Origin: an uncultured Dysgonomonas sp. | GTDB lineage: Bacteria; Bacteroidota; Bacteroidia; Bacteroidales; Dysgonomonadaceae | Assembly (NCBI GenBank): GCA_945273835.1 | Contig: CALYPL010000001.1 | Location: forward strand, 79,540-143,539 | Direction: 5' to 3' | Length of the DNA: 64,000 nt | In this document: piece after piece, positions 1 through 8,694 of the stretch | How positions within the stretch are numbered: position 1 is the stretch's first letter | Layout of the letters: every line of letters begins with the position of its first letter | Notes under the pieces: generated by a model | Told to the model about the DNA's origin: nothing | The model's input: the letters and a program-made list of their open reading frames with translations, nothing else | Database searches by the model: none | Position numbers and translations under genes: made by a program

Positions 1-2
1 AT

Positions 3-314
3 AATGTTGAGTATTTGTTCACGGTGGATGAAAATGTATTCAACCCGCCTCCGAAAGTGAAATCAGCGGTAATAAAACTGACCCGCAACCAGACTGAAAA
101 ACTTAATTGTGACGAACGTTTGTTTAAAACTGTGGTAAAAACATCTTTCAACCAACGTCGTAAAACATTACGAAATTCGATGAAACCACTTTTGGGCAAA
201 GATAACGAAGTGTATAAAGAACCCGTTTTTGATAAACGCCCTGAACAGCTTTCTGTTGCAGACTTTGAAATGTTGACGAGACTGACACAAAAATACCTGC
301 CCATTAATAAATAG
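3..314 (+). CDS. rsmA: 16S rRNA dimethyladenosine transferase, C-terminal part (5' truncated by window edge)
   Basis: This is the C-terminal end of RsmA/KsgA, which dimethylates two adjacent adenosines near the 3' end of 16S rRNA during small-subunit assembly. The reading frame is open from base 3, the first complete codon, so the gene begins before the window. The segment FTVDENVFNPPPKVKSAVIK is the hallmark of the family (F-x-PxPKVxSAV) just after the catalytic domain. The following helical region, with TSFNQRRKTLRNS, is the usual RsmA C-terminal domain. The TTG at 15 is an internal leucine codon, not a start. CorA follows after 42 bases with no terminator, so the two are probably co-transcribed. 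Family assignment is firm; the N-terminal SAM-binding half cannot be seen. Confidence 0.93.
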   Translation, partial: NVEYLFTVDENVFNPPPKVKSAVIKLTRNQTEKLNCDERLFKTVVKTSFNQRRKTLRNSMKPLLGKDNEVYKEPVFDKRPEQLSVADFEMLTRLTQKYLPINK

Positions 315-356
315 ACCAAACACGTCACACAATAACTAACACCTAAAACAGGTAAT

Positions 357-1301
357 ATGTCAGAAGTAAAGCTGTTTTATCACAAAGACAATACCATACG
401 AGTTAGCAGGAGTATCGAATTCCTGAAAACCACCCCAATCAAAAACTTCCTCTGGATAGACCTCAACAATGTGGATGAGGAGATTGAAAATGAGCTTGAG
501 GAATATCTGAAAATCTATATTCAGGAAGAAGAGGAAATGATCGAGATTGAGATGTCGTCACGCTACATCGAGACAGCCGATTCACTGGTTGTGAATATGA
601 ATTTTATTCTCAACAATTTTGAACGGGAACCAATATCGTTCATTCTGAAAAACAACATACTGATAACAGTGCGAAGCGAAGAACTGGCTTCTTTTCATGA
701 AACTATAACCAAACTATTCGCCAATCCCAAAAACTATCCGACCGGATATCATGTCTTTATCGCTTTGCTTGAAACAAGAGTTGAAATGGATGCCGACATG
801 GTGGAACGTATGACTCAACAGATCACGTCGTTAAGCAATAACATGACGATGAAACAGGCAAATGAAGAATTGCTGCTTGAGATCAAAGACTTGCAGGAAA
901 AAACCATGTTGCTGCGTGAAAATATTATTGACAAACAGCGTGCTGTTTCTAACATGCTCAAAAGCGAACTTATTCCTCGAGAACTATCCGCTCGTCTTAC
1001 TATCCTTGTGAAGGACATCAATTCGCTGATAGAACATATCCGTTTCGGATTCGACAGGCTTGATTATTTGCAAGATACTTTCCTTGCGTACGTTAATGTG
1101 GAGCAAAACAAAATAATCAAGATGTTTACGGTTATATCGGTTATCTTCATGCCTCCGACATTAATTGCCAGTATTTACGGAATGAATTTTCGTTCCATGC
1201 CCGAACTGGATTGGGAGTTTGGTTACCTTCTGTCATTGTTTGTTATGATACTATCAGTCGCTATAATATTAGTGATTTTCAAGCGCAAAAAATGGCTATA
1301 A
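357..1301 (+). CDS. corA: CorA-family magnesium/divalent cation transporter
   Basis: A 314-residue CorA-type channel for Mg2+ (possibly Co2+/Ni2+), expected to be a homopentamer in the inner membrane. The first ~250 residues form the acidic cytoplasmic domain, rich in helices with heptad-like leucines around residues 150-240. Two membrane segments sit at the very C-terminus (about 250-272 and 285-307). They are separated by the signature loop YGMNF (G275-M276-N277), the selectivity motif of the family. The protein ends in a basic KRKKW tail, as usual for CorA. Its length is normal. It lies 42 bases after rsmA and is separated from pgk by 218 bases that hold a pgk promoter. Transport specificity within the CorA superfamily cannot be read from sequence. 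Confidence 0.93.
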   Translation: MSEVKLFYHKDNTIRVSRSIEFLKTTPIKNFLWIDLNNVDEEIENELEEYLKIYIQEEEEMIEIEMSSRYIETADSLVVNMNFILNNFEREPISFILKNNILITVRSEELASFHETITKLFANPKNYPTGYHVFIALLETRVEMDADMVERMTQQITSLSNNMTMKQANEELLLEIKDLQEKTMLLRENIIDKQRAVSNMLKSELIPRELSARLTILVKDINSLIEHIRFGFDRLDYLQDTFLAYVNVEQNKIIKMFTVISVIFMPPTLIASIYGMNFRSMPELDWEFGYLLSLFVMILSVAIILVIFKRKKWL

Positions 1302-1457
1302 ATCAGAATACCGATCAAGGCATCTTCGGGATCGGAAAACTAATTAAATGAAGACATCTTTGTGATTAAATATGAGGGTAAAATAATTAAGAAGTTTTTT
1401 TAATCTCTATTCATAGACTTGCTAATAAATATTGGCAAAATACAAAAATCTATTTTG

Positions 1458-1465
1458 TATATTTG
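1458..1465 (+). promoter_or_regulatory. Bacteroidetes-type promoter (-7 box TATATTTG) for pgk
   Basis: TATATTTG matches the Bacteroidota -7 consensus TAnnTTTG exactly. A TTGG lies at 1432-1435, 22 bases upstream, in the position of the -33 element. The pgk start codon is 55 bases downstream, giving a leader of roughly 45-50 bases. The corA-pgk gap (1302-1519) otherwise holds only a weak GATC-centred hairpin. Confidence 0.7.
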
Positions 1466-1519
1466 TATCAACTAAAGATATAGAATGGTAAATACTTTAT
1501 TTATATAATATTAATTAAT

Positions 1520-2782
1520 ATGATAACCATAGACAAATTTAATTTCGCAGGAAAGAAAGCTTTCGTCAGAGTGGATTTCAATGTTCCATTAGACGACAAG
1601 TTTAACATTACTGACGATACACGAATTCGTGCTGCCATGCCTACTCTAAAAAAGATTTTGGCTGATGGCGGTAGTCCAATCATCGCTTCGCACTTAGGAC
1701 GTCCGAAAGGAGTAGATCCTGAATTTTCATTGAAGCACATACTTGCACACGTTTCTAAACTTTTAGGAGTCGACGTACAATTTGCAAATGATTGCGTTGG
1801 CAAAGAAGCCGGTGCTAAAGCAGCAGCATTGCAACCGGGTGAAGCACTTTTGCTTGAAAATCTGCGTTATCATGCTGAAGAAGAAGGCAAGCCTCGCGGT
1901 TTAGCTAAAGATGCTCCTGAAGATGTTGTTGCAGCTGCTAAGAAAGAAATGAAAGCAAAACAAAAAGATTTTGCTAAAGAATTGGCTTCGTATGCGAATG
2001 TATATGTAAATGACGCTTTTGGAACAGCTCACCGCGCACATGCTAGTACAGCAATTATAGCTGATTCATTTGACGCCGATCATAAAATGTTCGGATACCT
2101 GATGCAAAAAGAAATCGACGCTGTTGAAAAGATAATGAAAGATCCTGCTCGTCCGTTCACTGCAATAATCGGAGGAGCAAAAGTATCATCTAAAATCGAT
2201 ATCATCGAAAATTTACTTGGTAAGGTTGACAACCTCATCATTGGTGGCGGAATGGCATTCACATTTGAAAAAGCCAATGGTGGTAAAATCGGTAATTCAC
2301 TTTGCGAAGATGATAAATTAGACGTTGCTAAAGAAATTATGGCTAAAGCTAAAGAAAAGGGTGTAAAACTTGTTATCGCAAGCGATGCTAAAGTTGGTGA
2401 CTCTTTCAGTAATGATGCTAAGTCGCAATTCTGCAATGCGAATGCTATACCTGACGGATACATGGGTCTGGATATAGGTCCTAAAGGCGAAAAAGAATTC
2501 ACAGATGTTATCATGGCATCAAAAACTATCCTATGGAACGGTCCTGTCGGAGTTTTTGAATTCGATAATTTCTCACAAGGTTCAAAAGTTATCGCCAAAG
2601 CAATCGCAGATTCAACCAAGAACGGTGCATTTTCGCTCGTAGGTGGCGGTGATTCTGTAGCTTGTGTTAATAAATTCGGATACGCCGATAAAGTTTCTTA
2701 CGTATCAACAGGCGGAGGCGCATTACTGGAATTCATCGAAGGAAAAGTTCTTCCGGGAATTAAAGCCATCAGAGGTTACTAA
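1520..2782 (+). CDS. pgk: Phosphoglycerate kinase
   Basis: Glycolytic phosphoglycerate kinase (1,3-bisphosphoglycerate + ADP to 3-phosphoglycerate + ATP), cytosolic. The N-terminal substrate motif RVDFNVPLD and the SHLGRPKG motif are present. C-terminal nucleotide-binding elements include GGGDS and STGGGA. At 420 residues it is longer than the usual 390-400, because of a Lys/Ala-rich insertion near residues 115-145, after [15 protein letters not shown]. Insertions of this sort are, from memory, typical of Bacteroidales PGKs. It has its own promoter at 1458 and a strong intrinsic terminator at 2808, so it is a single-gene transcription unit. High expression would fit the simple, well-formed control elements. 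Confidence 0.97.
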   Translation: MITIDKFNFAGKKAFVRVDFNVPLDDKFNITDDTRIRAAMPTLKKILADGGSPIIASHLGRPKGVDPEFSLKHILAHVSKLLGVDVQFANDCVGKEAGAKAAALQPGEALLLENLRYHAEEEGKPRGLAKDAPEDVVAAAKKEMKAKQKDFAKELASYANVYVNDAFGTAHRAHASTAIIADSFDADHKMFGYLMQKEIDAVEKIMKDPARPFTAIIGGAKVSSKIDIIENLLGKVDNLIIGGGMAFTFEKANGGKIGNSLCEDDKLDVAKEIMAKAKEKGVKLVIASDAKVGDSFSNDAKSQFCNANAIPDGYMGLDIGPKGEKEFTDVIMASKTILWNGPVGVFEFDNFSQGSKVIAKAIADSTKNGAFSLVGGGDSVACVNKFGYADKVSYVSTGGGALLEFIEGKVLPGIKAIRGY

Positions 2783-2807
2783 TTAATTTCGGGAAACAGA
2801 ATAATCG

Positions 2808-2842
2808 CAGGGTTGTCTCTAATCGACAACCCTGTTTTTTTT
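2808..2842 (+). terminator. Intrinsic terminator of pgk
   Basis: A perfect 10-bp stem (CAGGGTTGTC at 2808-2817 pairing with GACAACCCTG at 2825-2834), a 7-base loop and eight consecutive T (2835-2842). It begins 25 bases after the pgk stop codon. Confidence 0.92.
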
Positions 2843-2904
2843 GTAAATAACAGGAATTTATCAACACACCATTATACATAATCTTCGTTATACCAAAAAT
2901 TATG

Positions 2905-2912
2905 TATTTTTG
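2905..2912 (+). promoter_or_regulatory. Promoter -7 box (TATTTTTG) for the acyltransferase/CapA unit
   Basis: An exact match to TAnnTTTG placed between the pgk terminator and the acyltransferase, 76 bases before its start codon. No clear -33 TTTG is seen at the expected distance. Confidence 0.55.
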
Positions 2913-2988
2913 TAAAATAAACACTAAGAATATTAAAAAAAGCAAAAGCAAATAAATTGATTTTCATTATCAAATTAATGATTTTAAT

Positions 2989-3720
2989 ATGAAAAAGCTG
3001 TTATGCGTACTTTACGAATTATTCATTTTCGCTCCGTTATTTGTCACATTAACAATTATAACAGCTGTTGTAGTAATTATAGGATGCAGTATCGGCGACA
3101 AAAAATTCTGGTCATATTACCCACCCAAATACTGGTCTAAAATATCTTGTCGACTGGCATTATGCCGAATAAAAGTTGTTCAAGAAGGCAAATTAGACCC
3201 GAATCAATCTTATGTATTCACACCAAATCATCAAAGTTATACAGATATTTTCCTTGTTTATGGTTACCTTAACCAAAACATCAAATGGGTTCAGAAACAA
3301 GAACTCCGTAAAATTCCGATTGTAGGCAAAGCGTGCGAATTAGCAGGGCATATTTACGTCAATCAATCAAGCTATAAATCTATGCGTGAAACGATTATTA
3401 AAGCTAAGGAACGATTATCGGGAGGCACATCAATCGTCATGTTCCCGGAAGGAGCAAGAACACTTACCGGCAAAATGGATAAATTCAGACGTGGTGCTTT
3501 TATTATAGCGCAGGAAATGAAACTTCCCATAGTCCCAATTACTATCAACGGTGCTTTTGATGTTATGCGCCGAGGTTCATTTCTGTTAATGCCCGGAAAT
3601 CTGGAGCTTGTTATTCATCAACCTATCCCGACACAAGATTTGACAGAAGAAGAGGTTGTCGGGCTTATGAACAAAACTCATGACATTGTATATTCCGCTT
3701 TATGGAAAAGATATAGATAA
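2989..3720 (+). CDS. 1-acyl-sn-glycerol-3-phosphate acyltransferase (PlsC family)
   Basis: Probable lysophosphatidic acid acyltransferase, acting at the cytoplasmic face of the inner membrane to make phosphatidic acid. A long hydrophobic segment (about residues 8-34) anchors the N-terminus. The catalytic HX4D motif is NHQSYTD (H81...D86). The second substrate motif is FPEGART (around residue 154). A PIVPITINGAF segment near residue 184 matches the later conserved block of the family. The length of 243 residues is normal for PlsC. The CapA-like gene follows 35 bases later without a terminator, so the two may share a transcript. A second, more divergent acyltransferase of this superfamily lies at 51478-52641, so which is the main PlsC cannot be decided here. 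Confidence 0.88.
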   Translation: MKKLLCVLYELFIFAPLFVTLTIITAVVVIIGCSIGDKKFWSYYPPKYWSKISCRLALCRIKVVQEGKLDPNQSYVFTPNHQSYTDIFLVYGYLNQNIKWVQKQELRKIPIVGKACELAGHIYVNQSSYKSMRETIIKAKERLSGGTSIVMFPEGARTLTGKMDKFRRGAFIIAQEMKLPIVPITINGAFDVMRRGSFLLMPGNLELVIHQPIPTQDLTEEEVVGLMNKTHDIVYSALWKRYR

Positions 3721-3755
3721 TTATTTTGTCAGCACTTTTTTTTAACATAATATAA

Positions 3756-4838
3756 ATGAGAATCTACTTAATTTCACTTTTTCTTCTTGCAGTAAGCAGT
3801 TCTATATCAAGTCAGATCAATAAAATAAATCTCCTTTTTGCCGGAGACGCTATGCAACATAAATCCCAAATTGACGCGGCAAAAACTAACGATGGATATG
3901 ATTATTCAAAATACTTCAAGCATGTGAAGAATAGGATAAGTGCGGCAGATATAGCCATCGTTAATCTCGAAGTTACGCTTGCGGGGAAACCTTACACCGG
4001 CTTTCCGAATTTTAGTGCGCCCGACCAATTTGCTTTTGCTCTAAAAGATGCCGGATTCGATATATTTCTTACTGCTAATAATCATTGTTTAGACAAACTT
4101 CAAAAAGGGCTCGAAAGGACGATTTATATGCTTGATTCGATGAACGTCAAGCATACCGGAACGTTTACCGATTCGCTTAAAAGGGAGCTCTTTTATCCAC
4201 TGATGATTATTAAAAATGGTATACGCATAGCAATGCTTAACTATACATATTCTACGAATGGGATACCTACGAGTAAGCCAAACGTGGTCAATAGCATCGA
4301 TAAAGAACAAATAAGAAAAGATATTCTTGCTGCTCAACAAATGAAAGCAGACATCATAATAGCTAACATGCATTGGGGAGATGAGTATCATTTAAAACAC
4401 AATAGACGTCAAAAGGAAATTGCAGATTATCTGATCAGCAAAGGTGTAAAACTTATAATCGGTTCACATCCGCATGTGGTTCAGCCTATAGACATTCGCC
4501 GCAACAAGAATGGAGAGATTGACGCGATAATAGTGTATTCTTTGGGAAACTTTATTTCCGGGATGAAACCTGTTGATACGACAGGCGGAATGATTTTTAA
4601 TGTTGAGATCAGTAAAGAAAAAGGTAAAGCCCTAAAAATAGAATCTTGTGATTATAATTTGGTTTGGACATATAAACCGATGCGAAATGATCATCAACCT
4701 GATTATCAACTTCTACCTGTCGAGGATTTTGACAATGATGAGGGGCAGGAAAAATTAGAAATCACATCTTATCAGATGATGAAAACATTTTCAGAAAATG
4801 CAAAAAATGCGATTGAAAGTTTATGGACTGATAAATAG
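3756..4838 (+). CDS. CapA-family (PGA_cap) metallophosphatase-like protein, exported
   Basis: A 360-residue protein with a signal peptide (about residues 1-20, ending SSISSQ) and a CapA/PGA_cap domain, which has a calcineurin-like metallophosphatase fold. Visible metal-site-like motifs in order are FAGDAM (D31), NLEVTLAG, TANNHCLDK, NMHWGDEYH, GSHPHVVQP and YSLGNFISG. CapA proteins are named from the poly-gamma-glutamate capsule system, but no capB or capC ligase genes are near. The sequence therefore supports only an exported, envelope-acting member of unknown substrate. It is probably co-transcribed with the upstream acyltransferase, and its transcript ends at the palindromic terminator 4861-4900. 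Family call is confident; function is open. Confidence 0.87.
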   Translation: MRIYLISLFLLAVSSSISSQINKINLLFAGDAMQHKSQIDAAKTNDGYDYSKYFKHVKNRISAADIAIVNLEVTLAGKPYTGFPNFSAPDQFAFALKDAGFDIFLTANNHCLDKLQKGLERTIYMLDSMNVKHTGTFTDSLKRELFYPLMIIKNGIRIAMLNYTYSTNGIPTSKPNVVNSIDKEQIRKDILAAQQMKADIIIANMHWGDEYHLKHNRRQKEIADYLISKGVKLIIGSHPHVVQPIDIRRNKNGEIDAIIVYSLGNFISGMKPVDTTGGMIFNVEISKEKGKALKIESCDYNLVWTYKPMRNDHQPDYQLLPVEDFDNDEGQEKLEITSYQMMKTFSENAKNAIESLWTDK

Positions 4839-4860
4839 TATAAAATCTATATTAGATTAT

Positions 4861-4900
4861 AAATAAGAAAGAGAGGCAGATAAGCCTCTCTTTCTTATTT
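4861..4900. terminator. Bidirectional intrinsic terminator
   Basis: A perfect 17-bp inverted repeat (4861-4877 and 4884-4900) with a 6-base loop. The outer part of the stem is A-rich on one side and T-rich on the other, so it works as hairpin plus U-tract on either strand. It sits between two convergent genes, 22 bases after the CapA-like stop and 11 bases beyond the OMP stop. Confidence 0.92.
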
Positions 4901-4911
4901 ATGCTAATCCA

Positions 4912-7713
4912 TCATCTTGGAGGTGGCCCCATTCGTCCGGGAGGACCGTAACCGGGATATTTCCTATCACCCGTCTCCATATCCGAAGCTTTCATGCCTC
5001 CTTTGAACGAATTGAAGCGATAAGTAAAGTTCACCATGAAATAACTGTTGATGGTGTTATATGTAGTGAAAGTTATATTATCGTTATTAGATGTACGTAC
5101 GATATTGGAACGTTCATGTAATATATCATACATTTTGAATCTCAAGGTTGCATTGTTTTTCAATAACAATTTAGAGAGGGACGCATTCCATAGCCACATA
5201 TTTTGCTTATAACCGCCTTCGTATCCTGAGTTAGCTGAATAATTTATTTCGCTTTCTAATGTGAAAGCAAATGGGAGTTCAAGCAATATACTACCAAAAC
5301 CTCCATAATTGTAAATACGGGCATTCTTTTCTTTCGCTAAAGAGTGGTTTGTATTTTCAAAAATAAAATTAGCACCCAAATCGAAACTAAATTGCATTGG
5401 GTTGGCTGAACCACCTATTCCACGCATACTATATGTGGTATTGAATTTTGTACGCATATCTTCTCCCAATTTATATGTGTTAGCCCTATTTTTTTGGGGA
5501 TCGGAATTTTTGTTTGTTATAAACGTATTGTTTTTTGTATAATTTCCAAATGTACCTGTATTAAAGGTAAACTTGCGATTTCGCAAAGGCGTATTATACA
5601 TAAAGCGGAACATACCGTTCATATTACCATCTATATTAGCATAAGTTGTATTACGGCTGTTTCCTTCGCCCCATCGGGTAATTGTCGCAATATCATTGGT
5701 AACATAACTGAAATTGGCAAATCCCATAAGAAATGATGCTTTTTCAGGACTGAATTTATGGAAACGCACGTTAAAATTATGCTTAAAGCTGGGTCGCAGG
5801 TTAGGATTACCACGGGTGGTATCTAAAGCGTTCTGAGAGATAATACCGTCAAACAACTGATTGGTACTCGGAATATTTGTTCGCCCGTCATAACGGAATC
5901 TGAAGTTATGTTTCCTGTCCCATAAATAATTGAATTCAACACGAGGCGCAAAATTCAAATAATTTTTACGGGGTACGACCATATCATCTTTTCCCGGGCG
6001 AATGGTTGTTGTTTTAGTACTTGATGGCTCAAGACCTGCTCCTAATGTGTAATTGTATTTCTTCCTTTTAGCCTGAAAACTTAAGGTCACATTCTGATTC
6101 AAAAAATCATTTACAGTTTTGCGTGTATAGTCGTTGGCTAAATCTGTATAATCGCCTGTCAAATCGTCGAAATCATAAGTTTTCTTATCGGTTTTACTGT
6201 GTGTACCTTTAATGTTATAAGCAACCTCAAGAAAGTTCATCTTCGTTTTTTCGGCATTGCGCCAGATCGGTTCAAGATAGGATACACGCACTCGCCAATC
6301 GGAACTGTTATTATCTTGGTTGTATATCTGGTCGAGTAAAGTTGTATCTTTCATATTGATATAATCAGTCAGCGAGTAACTTGACCCATCGGTGCTACCA
6401 TTGCTATTTCCACCTGATAATTCTAATGTAACAGATCGCCCTTTATTATTAAGCATACGGTTCAATAACAAATTTCCTTTGAAACCCCAGGTATCGGCAT
6501 TTGAAGTCGAGTGCTCATTAATCCGAATATTATTTCGTTCGTTAACTCCGTCTATACGTTCCGAATTTCCAAACAACCGATTATCTACTTTAGAATAATT
6601 GATATTAGGACGGAAAATAACTTTTGTCAATGAGTCAATTTTCCACTCTATATGGCTTCTGAGATTAAAACCATCGTTTCCGTTCCGTTGATTTGAGCTT
6701 CCGCTGCCTGAACGATCGGCTCCGACATATCTCATATCATAAACCGATTTGACATCATTATCTGTATTGGAATACGAAACATCTGCATCGTATTTAAGCC
6801 TGTCGGATTCGCCTGCGAGATTCAATCCGAGCTCACGAGTGGTTAACAAACCGGGTTTACCGGGTCCACGTACATTGGCATTTGCATTGTTCGTATTATT
6901 AATATTACCGATCAAGGTTACTCTTGTATTATTACGTGCATAATTTATAAAACCATTTCCTTCGTACCGATCTTTATTTCCATATCCGGCTAATACATTA
7001 CTAAGCATGCCCTCTTTCATCTCCGGTTTAACTATGAGATTAATAACGGTTTCTTCTTCTCCATCGTCAAAACCTGTTAATTGAGCCATATCTGACTTTT
7101 TATCAAGAACCTGTAATTTTTCGACCATTTTGGCTGGCAGATTCTGCGAAGCGGTTGTTGGATCATTACTGAAAAATTCTTTACCATCCACAAGTATTTT
7201 AGATATGTCCTTGCCGTTGACTCTGATCTTGCCGTCAGCATCAATCTCTGCTCCGGGAATTTTTTTTATAAGATCTTCAAGCACTGCCCCTTCCTGAACT
7301 TTATATGAATCTGCGTTATACTCTACTGTATCGCCTTTGACCTTAATATCGGGAGCAACAGCTGTTACAACCGCTTCGCTCAATAAAATGCCATCTTCTT
7401 TCATCAAAATATCACCTAATGCAACATTCTTGATTGCATCGACATTCTGATTTATTGTTTTATATCCTACGTACGTAAATTGTAAGATGTATTTTGCGGG
7501 TTTGACTGTCAAAAGAAAACGCCCCGAAGCATCAGTAGTCGATCCGGCAATATATGTGCTATCTTTACTATTTAATAGCCTGACACTTGTAAACTCTATA
7601 CCTTCTTTGGTCACGTCGTCCAAAACTCTGCCGGAAATGCGGGTTGACTGCGTCTGTGCATATGTTGAAATGAATACAGATAGGAATAATAAAATCAAAG
7701 GCGTTTTTTTCAT
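4912..7713 (-). CDS. Outer-membrane beta-barrel protein with carboxypeptidase-regulatory-like N-terminal domain (TonB-receptor-like)
   Basis: A 933-residue outer-membrane protein. It has a signal peptide (residues 1-19), then a carboxypeptidase-D-regulatory-like fold (about 25-105, starting STRISGRVLDD). A plug-like region follows (about 125-215, containing VLEDLIKKIPG and VNGKDISKILVDGKEFF), then a long barrel domain of the OMP_b-brl type rich in alternating aromatic/polar strands. The last strand-like segment (YFMVNFTYRFNSF) is followed by ~28 residues ending in a Gly/Pro-rich tail (GPPGRMGPPPR), so the usual terminal aromatic of a barrel is not at the C-terminus. The plug suggests TonB-dependent gating, but no SusD-like partner is adjacent, which argues against a canonical SusC. 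Substrate unknown. It is transcribed alone and divergently from the exporter operon. Confidence 0.88.
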   Translation of the reverse strand: MKKTPLILLFLSVFISTYAQTQSTRISGRVLDDVTKEGIEFTSVRLLNSKDSTYIAGSTTDASGRFLLTVKPAKYILQFTYVGYKTINQNVDAIKNVALGDILMKEDGILLSEAVVTAVAPDIKVKGDTVEYNADSYKVQEGAVLEDLIKKIPGAEIDADGKIRVNGKDISKILVDGKEFFSNDPTTASQNLPAKMVEKLQVLDKKSDMAQLTGFDDGEEETVINLIVKPEMKEGMLSNVLAGYGNKDRYEGNGFINYARNNTRVTLIGNINNTNNANANVRGPGKPGLLTTRELGLNLAGESDRLKYDADVSYSNTDNDVKSVYDMRYVGADRSGSGSSNQRNGNDGFNLRSHIEWKIDSLTKVIFRPNINYSKVDNRLFGNSERIDGVNERNNIRINEHSTSNADTWGFKGNLLLNRMLNNKGRSVTLELSGGNSNGSTDGSSYSLTDYINMKDTTLLDQIYNQDNNSSDWRVRVSYLEPIWRNAEKTKMNFLEVAYNIKGTHSKTDKKTYDFDDLTGDYTDLANDYTRKTVNDFLNQNVTLSFQAKRKKYNYTLGAGLEPSSTKTTTIRPGKDDMVVPRKNYLNFAPRVEFNYLWDRKHNFRFRYDGRTNIPSTNQLFDGIISQNALDTTRGNPNLRPSFKHNFNVRFHKFSPEKASFLMGFANFSYVTNDIATITRWGEGNSRNTTYANIDGNMNGMFRFMYNTPLRNRKFTFNTGTFGNYTKNNTFITNKNSDPQKNRANTYKLGEDMRTKFNTTYSMRGIGGSANPMQFSFDLGANFIFENTNHSLAKEKNARIYNYGGFGSILLELPFAFTLESEINYSANSGYEGGYKQNMWLWNASLSKLLLKNNATLRFKMYDILHERSNIVRTSNNDNITFTTYNTINSYFMVNFTYRFNSFKGGMKASDMETGDRKYPGYGPPGRMGPPPR

Positions 7714-7757
7714 ACAAGTAATAAGAATAAATAATCAATTTTGAAACTATGACTAAA

Positions 7758-7765
7758 CAAAATTA
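7758..7765 (-). promoter_or_regulatory. Promoter -7 box (TAATTTTG, minus strand) for the outer-membrane protein
   Basis: The plus-strand CAAAATTA reads TAATTTTG on the minus strand and matches TAnnTTTG. It is 45 bases before the OMP start codon. The rest of the 283-base divergent gap is very AT-rich, with no other recognisable element apart from the opposing promoter at 7956. Confidence 0.55.
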
Positions 7766-7955
7766 AAAAGGTTTAATTATTTATATTTTCTAAAATTATT
7801 TCTTAGCGAAAACTAAATATATGCTATTGTTTTAAACTATTTTATTAACTTCAATTTTTATCTTAAAATAAGCTCTATACCGCTTATTAACTTAGATTTG
7901 ACGTTTAATTAAAATAAAATACATCTTTGAAATTTCGTTAAAATTTAAATAACAC

Positions 7956-7963
7956 TATATTTG
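7956..7963 (+). promoter_or_regulatory. Promoter -7 box (TATATTTG) for the exporter operon
   Basis: An exact TAnnTTTG match, 34 bases before the GTG start of the ATPase gene. A TTTG at 7926-7929 lies 26 bases upstream, slightly far for a -33 element. Confidence 0.6.
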
Positions 7964-7996
7964 TGAAGTAATCAAAATACTAATACTGAACATAAC

Positions 7997-8683
7997 GTGA
8001 TAAAAATCAATAATCTAAATAAAACTTATAACAACGGAAGCCCCTTACACGTTCTTAAAGGCATAAACTTAAACGTTGAAAAAGGGGAATACCTTTCCAT
8101 TATGGGAGCATCAGGGTCAGGTAAATCCACATTACTGAATATTTTAGGTATATTAGATACATATGATACCGGCACCTACTATTTGAACAATGTGCTTATT
8201 AAAGATCTGAGCGAAACTAAGGCTGCTGAATTAAGAAATCACATGATTGGATTCATATTCCAGTCTTTCAATCTTATTTCGTTTAAAAACGCAATGGAAA
8301 ACGTGGCTTTACCGCTCTATTATCAGGGAGTAAGTCGCAAAAAGAGAAATGCTTTGGCAATGGAGTATCTTGATAAAATGGGACTTGCAAGTCATGCAGA
8401 GCATATGCCTAACCAAATGTCGGGAGGACAAAAGCAACGTGTTGCTATAGCCCGGGCTTTAATTGCACGACCCCAAATCATTTTAGCCGACGAACCGACT
8501 GGTGCGCTTGACAGCAAAACTTCTAAAGAGGTAATGGAGCTATTGCGGGAAATAAATACCAACGATGGAATTACCATGATAATTGTAACCCACGAACAGG
8601 CAGTTGCTGACAGCACAGATCGTGTCATACATATCAAGGACGGAGTAATTGGACAGGAAGAGTATAACCAACACTCTAAATAA
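7997..8683 (+). CDS. ABC transporter ATP-binding protein (MacB/LolD type)
   Basis: A 228-residue ATPase of the MacB/LolD/FtsE group, which powers FtsX-type permeases by mechanotransmission. It has Walker A GASGSGKST (37-45), Q-loop IFQSFNL, signature MSGGQ (141-145), Walker B IILADEP (161-167) and an H-loop in VTHEQ. The start is GTG at 7997: the preceding in-frame codons contain no ATG, and this start leaves a short leader after the promoter at 7956. It opens a five-gene operon. The spacing to the first permease is 11 bases, and both permeases have FtsX-like C-termini, so this ATPase probably energises a heterodimer of the two. Whether the cargo is a lipoprotein, peptide or small molecule cannot be told. 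Confidence 0.93.
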   Translation: MIKINNLNKTYNNGSPLHVLKGINLNVEKGEYLSIMGASGSGKSTLLNILGILDTYDTGTYYLNNVLIKDLSETKAAELRNHMIGFIFQSFNLISFKNAMENVALPLYYQGVSRKKRNALAMEYLDKMGLASHAEHMPNQMSGGQKQRVAIARALIARPQIILADEPTGALDSKTSKEVMELLREINTNDGITMIIVTHEQAVADSTDRVIHIKDGVIGQEEYNQHSK

Positions 8684-8694
8684 GAGATAAGAAT

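Noticed and set aside
1311..1335. Hairpin CCGATC...GATCGG after corA
   Set aside because: Only six base pairs and no T-run follow; not convincing as a terminator.
2080..2619. Long open frame (179 codons) antisense to pgk
   Set aside because: It lies entirely inside pgk on the other strand, has no family resemblance, and reflects the codon bias of pgk.
3756..4838. Poly-gamma-glutamate capsule locus based on the CapA-like gene
   Set aside because: No CapB or CapC genes are nearby; CapA-like proteins are widespread without capsule synthesis.
4912..7713. SusC-type polysaccharide-utilisation receptor
   Set aside because: There is no SusD-like partner or glycan-degrading gene adjacent, and the barrel resembles the OMP_b-brl type.
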